Source: Antitrichia curtipendula (taxonomy: Eukaryota > Streptophyta > Bryopsida > Hypnales > Leucodontaceae). From it: a stretch of 64,000 nt of DNA. The position numbers and the translations under genes were made by a program. The stretch lies in the NCBI GenBank assembly GCA_951230915.1, contig OX579638.1, positions 19,858,696 to 19,922,695 of the forward strand, read 5' to 3'. How positions within the stretch are numbered: position 1 is the stretch's first letter; each line of letters begins with the position of its first letter. Shown here piece after piece: positions 59,519 through 64,000 of this stretch. Under the pieces are notes generated by a model that did not search any database, was not told where the DNA came from, and saw only the letters and a program-made list of their open reading frames with translations.

Positions 59519-60550
59519 AAATTGTTTGTTCCCTGGGGAACAATTTGGGGCTGAATAGGTTCCTAGAACCTCAGTTTTTAGTGATTTTTCTAAATTTTTT
59601 TTGAGGATGTGCAGATTTGCAAGAGCTTTCAGGATATATAATATTTATTTTATTATTTTAATCGGTGCCTGGGACAAGAAATTATGGCACAATAAGCCAA
59701 AAATGGAAGTGTTCGGCAGCACAAAAAAATCACAAAAAGTCAAAGTATATATAATATGTATATATTATTTTAAATATTTTAAAATCACAAAATTTCAAAA
59801 TATTATACTATGTATATTAAAAAAGAAAAGTATAAATATTATATACAAAAAGTCAAAGTATTTTACATTATGTATGTTGTTTTTAAATCTATATACTTTT
59901 GTCTACATTCGAAGCTTTGATTCATTCTATTTGGACTAGTGATGAGAAAGTTATAGACAATCATAGTTTTTCGGGCCATCTAAGCATCTTCTTGAAAAAA
60001 TAACTTATAGGATTCATTTTTTAATGCATTTTTTGTAATTTTCCAAGAAAAATAATTAGATAGGGTTGTATTTGCTTGCTAGAACAATCTCACCTTTGGG
60101 ATTATTGTATTTCAATTTCATCTTAGAGCTATTGGCAATTTAGTTTTTCCTTCAATCTTGAACCTACTTTTACTTAACAATTTTTTAATTAGTAAAAATT
60201 AAGTGTTTTTTTCTTGATTTTTTTTCTAGAGTCTCAACTCAAGTATTCAACATAAAAACTTAGAAAACAAAATTGGTGGTACAAAAAATTCAAGATAAGG
60301 AGATTCAAAGCCAAAAAATCTAATTAAGCAAGGTGCAAAAAAACTTGTTTTCTTCACTTTGGATACAAATATTTTGCAATCTATGCAATCAAAGTTTTTG
60401 AAATTTCTTGCATACATTCTTATACTAGTCTAATATAAGATCCTACATGTAGATATGCAAAACAAAAATTACATTAAAATTTTGCTTTTTGCAATAGAAG
60501 TGGCGGTTTTGAGTGTGTTTTGATGGAGAAAAGGCCTCGGTCCTTTAGGG
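59519..60550. mobile_element. piggyBac-type MITE, left end unclear
   Basis: The right end reads GGTCCTTTAGGGATTAAG. The interior matches MITE A and 48760-49702 (GGTTCCTAGAACCTCA and the later block around CTTGTTTTCTTCACTTT). The left terminus is lost or merged with the neighbouring MITE. A 112-codon frame at 59601-59939 is low-complexity and not a gene. Confidence 0.5.
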
Positions 60551-60554
60551 ATTA

Positions 60555-61850
60555 AGTTAGGTTGTTTGTTTTATTTTGTTTTGTTTATTTGATATATTGA
60601 GGTTTAAGAAACTAGGAGGCGTCTAGTGATATTCTTTGGTATTGTTGGAAAGCTCTTCACAAGGAAGGGTGTACGGACTTTGTTTCATGGCATTTGGACC
60701 TACAACATAGAAATGATAGAATTTCAAATTTTTATAACTTCAAATTTTTTATTAAATTATCTTTTATTTTGGAATAATTATAACTTTCACATCACATGTC
60801 CAAACTTCACAAAACAAAGCCTTTACACTATTTCATGCATGAAGCTTTCTATTTGTTATGTTTAGACCTATGGTGTGAAAGTTATGATTTATTTAAATTA
60901 AAAAGATAAAATTGGATAATATTTCATTTTGGGAAAACCATAACTTTTATATGGCATGTTGAAACGCCACCCAACAAAGTCTTTGCACTCCTTTATGAAT
61001 AAAACTTTCTATTTGTGTCAAAAATGCAACTTCTTACACTATGGTGAGAAAATTATTGAATTTCAAAGTTTTAATGGATCAGAAAACTATAATTAATTTT
61101 TAATGAATTAAGACATTATGATTAATTTTTATTAATGAATTAAAAAAATGGAATAGTATTCTACTTTTACTTTTGGTTTTGGCAATGGCACAAAGCACAC
61201 TAGTCTATACCTTAAAATTAAGTTAGATTGTTTGTATGTTTTCTTTTGTTTGATACGTTGAAATCTAAAAAATTGTGAGGCTTCTGGCAACGTTTGTGGT
61301 ACCATTGGAAAGCTCTTTGCAACAAGGGATGCACAAACTTTGTTTTGTGAGATTTAAACCTACTATGTAGAAGTTATTGAATTTCAAAATATTTATGATT
61401 TTAAAAATTGAAATAAATTAGTTTTTATTTTAGAAAAATCATAGCTTTCAGGTCACATGTCCAAATGCCACAAAACAAAGCTTTTGCCCTCCTACATGCA
61501 TAAAACTTTCTATTTGTGCCACTCTTGTGGCGTTTGGATCTACAATGAGAAAGTTATGAATTTTTTTTAATTGAAAAATTGAATGAAATTATTTTTACTT
61601 TGGAAAAAATATAAGTTTCACATTGCATGTCCAAACGCCACAAACAAAGCCCTTGCACTCCTTTGTGATTCATGCTTTCTCTTTGTACCAAGAACACAAC
61701 CTCTCACATTGCAACAAAGCTCTTGCACTCCTTAGTTTGTGGATAAAAAATATTGAGTTTCAAAATTTTTATAAACTAAAAAATTACTTTTACTTTTATT
61801 TTAGGTTGTGGCAACAACACGAGGCACACTAATGTTAGTAATAGTAATTG
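60555..61850. repeat. Higher-order tandem repeat (2 x ~660 bp)
   Basis: Two ~660-bp units start near 60555 and 61215 with TTAAGTTAGGTTGTTTGT-like words. Each contains ~170-bp subunits marked by CTTTCTATTTGT (60845, 61015, 61506, 61675) and GTGAAAGTTATG-like words. The same subunit occurs at 6320-6850. It is satellite-like and non-coding. Confidence 0.65.
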
Positions 61851-64000
61851 TACCTCAAACATAGTTGCTATTATTGAACATTTATTATTTTATTGAATTT
61901 TATTGCCAACTCCAATATAGATTTCAACACACTTTAGAATGCATTATTAAGGTCATTGCAAAAAAGATCATGCATTTTTTGTAGCATTTAACACAATATT
62001 CATTTTGGGGGGGATTACTTTATATTTAGAAAAGTAATTTTTTTTAAAGTGAAAAATATGTATAATGTATACACCTTTAAGAAGAAGGCACCCTAGAAAG
62101 GAAAAGTATAGAAAGTTCCTCTAAGTAGGAAAATTAGAAATGTGCAAAATCTCATGAAAATAAGTACTATCACAATAGTTTTATATTTTAATTTGTACAA
62201 AATAGGAAAAGATTTTGTTTCTTAAAACTAAAAATTGATCATTTGGAAAGAATTCATAATGATGAGATTTCACCAAAATATTGATCTTAAAACCATCTTC
62301 ATTGTTTAGAAATTGCGTGCAATAGGACTGATGTTTGCACTCATGTGGAGGACACAAAATAATATAATTTTAGATTCACTTTGGTAGGAGTATGCTTTCC
62401 TACTATGCAAATAGACCATAAAAATTTCAGCTCCATATCATTAAATTTGGGGACTCCTAACATAGTAATAATTCCTAAACCTCATAGTGTGACAAGTAAA
62501 CAAAAATGGTTTTTAATAACCACGCCAAATTTCAAAACATGCAAGTCTCTTTATTGATGTGGAAAAAGATTTTAATTTAGTCTGTGCAGTGATTGAAAAA
62601 TTTAGTATATTAGTGGTTTCGATAGTTTGCTTTGCCAAGTATTTCAACAATTTAGATTAGAAGACTTTGCAGTATCTTTGGGTCATCACACTGGCCCTTT
62701 TTTAATGGTAGCCACACGGGATTCTCTCTTAATCCACAATATTCAGCTTCTCTCAAATGTGTTTGAATGGGATGGAGGAGTTGCTGTGGGGAACTGTATA
62801 TATTTTATCATATTTGATTCCTAGAAAATAAATTTTGTACTAAAATGTGGATATGTGGTAAGCCATGCATTAGATTGAAAATTCAACTAGTAGTGTCTTT
62901 CATTTGGATGTCACTTCTGAAACCTACACCTTAAAATGTTCAAATACGTCACCATACACATAGAATATGTGATCATTTGGTAGCTTCTAAGACATGTTGG
63001 AAGTGCAATAGTGATTCAAATTGGGCATGAATACAAAACCTAGTCACTACCACATACCTCAATTGATCCACCTTCTATGTCAAATACACAAGAACACCAT
63101 GTTGAATTAGAAATTGGCCGTCCTTGACCTTTCACTCCTAATGGAGTAAAGGACTAGCTAGACATTCAAATTACAAACACCGGATGAAGGCAAAGATGTC
63201 CTAAACACATAGAAACTTGTATGCTTCATCCATCTAAATGGTTGCAGATTCTTGTGTTATACTTCAAGCGGCACAAGTAAGTATAGGGTAAAAGATAGCT
63301 TTTCCAATTCAACAAGTGATTATGAAAAAACGACTTCAACAAAGAAAGCATCATTATAATTATAGTTATTATAAATAATAGATTTGAACATTTTGAACTC
63401 AAGGTAAAAATATTTATTTGAAAATTACAAATATTCAATCTATAACTATCCATTTCAGAAGGAATTATCGATTTTGGGTTTCAAATTTTACTGCAAAATA
63501 TTGGCTAGTGTGGGACATGATCTTTTAGTACATGCAAGGTGTAATTCAATAACACAGTAAGCTTAATGGGTGTTATTTGCAACCGCCCAATGATTCCATC
63601 CCAAGTGTCCCAGAAATCAAAAGAGACCTTCAATTCATGAGTTTTAGCAATTTTTACTAGTTACTGATTTTGAACTTGGGTCCCACACAATCCGGTGAAA
63701 AGAGGCAATACAGTTGTATGTGACCCCCACCACACACACAAACCACAAAAAACAGGAGCCGTCCGATTTTTTTCAAAAAATATTCCCCTCCCAAGAAAAA
63801 TCAATAGCCATCAGATGTACAAATGGAATACGATACAAATATGCATACAAATACGATACAACCATATATGGATATGGATGACGGGATATGGATTCGACAA
63901 TATGAAATTATCACATACTGATTGTTTGCAATCCCACCCTCCCAAAATTATAAGAGGGGGATGAGAGTGGGGTTATAATTAAAATTTTAATATAAAAAAC
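61851..64000. other. AT-rich sequence, largely unassigned
   Basis: 62280-62430 contains an inverted, diverged copy of part of 41220-41450. Beyond that I recognise no gene, bounded element or structural RNA. Short frames (62627-62824 and 63695-63964) have no recognisable motif. Confidence 0.4.

Overview
The window looks like a repeat-dominated intergenic region from a large plant nuclear genome. It is AT-rich, its gene pieces are intron-split, and it holds a fragment of CAND1, an E3-ligase assembly factor, whose predicted protein is plant-like. The kinase family present suggests a non-flowering land plant (bryophyte, lycophyte, fern or gymnosperm), but this is inferred from general familiarity and no species can be named. 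I find no tRNA, rRNA, CRISPR array or bacterial-type operon. No single-copy host gene in the window is convincingly intact.

Almost everything can be read as layers of DNA transposons. Two families dominate. The first is piggyBac-like: it is flanked by TTAA and its ends read CCCCTAAAG or CCCCAAAG. It comprises one 5.5-kb element coding for an intact-looking DDD transposase (50700-56222) and at least six non-autonomous copies of about 0.9 kb. The second is pogo/Tigger-like: it is flanked by TA and its ends begin AGGTA or a close variant. It comprises a 9.2-kb element (30482-39700) with a broken pogo transposase, plus a set of short MITEs (7189-7480, 7550-7706, 24867-25195, 28809-29080, 50017-50340, 58542-58829) and a longer one (50671-57698). 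For several insertions a second copy of the host repeat elsewhere in the window preserves the uninterrupted site, so the insertion is documented internally.

The most striking object is the 9.2-kb pogo-like element. Its 24-bp perfect terminal inverted repeats and TA flanks enclose the pogo transposase on the minus strand and, on the plus strand, about thirteen exons with introns covering roughly the C-terminal half of CAND1. The captured CAND1 carries a premature stop and a lost splice acceptor. The whole unit sits inside a piggyBac-type MITE (29841-40194), which sits inside an older repeat whose empty copy is at 26306-26309.

Layout: 1-414 unassigned; 415-4503 first copy of a 4.1-kb duplication with a deleted kinase pseudogene; 4572-9313 nested MITEs; 9314-19010 foldback and inverted-repeat elements, including a 1-kb palindrome near 14.5 kb and a GC-richer core at 15.85-17.65 kb; 20.0-22.1 kb third, fuller kinase pseudogene; 22.2-29.3 kb duplicated gene-derived debris; 29.8-40.2 kb the nested CAND1/pogo unit; 40.2-43.2 kb repeats; 43.2-47.3 kb second copy of the 4.1-kb duplication; 47.9-50.4 kb foldback element and MITEs; 50.67-57.70 kb pogo-type MITE hosting the piggyBac element and another MITE; 57.9-64.0 kb MITEs, then AT-rich repeats including a 660-bp higher-order tandem array.
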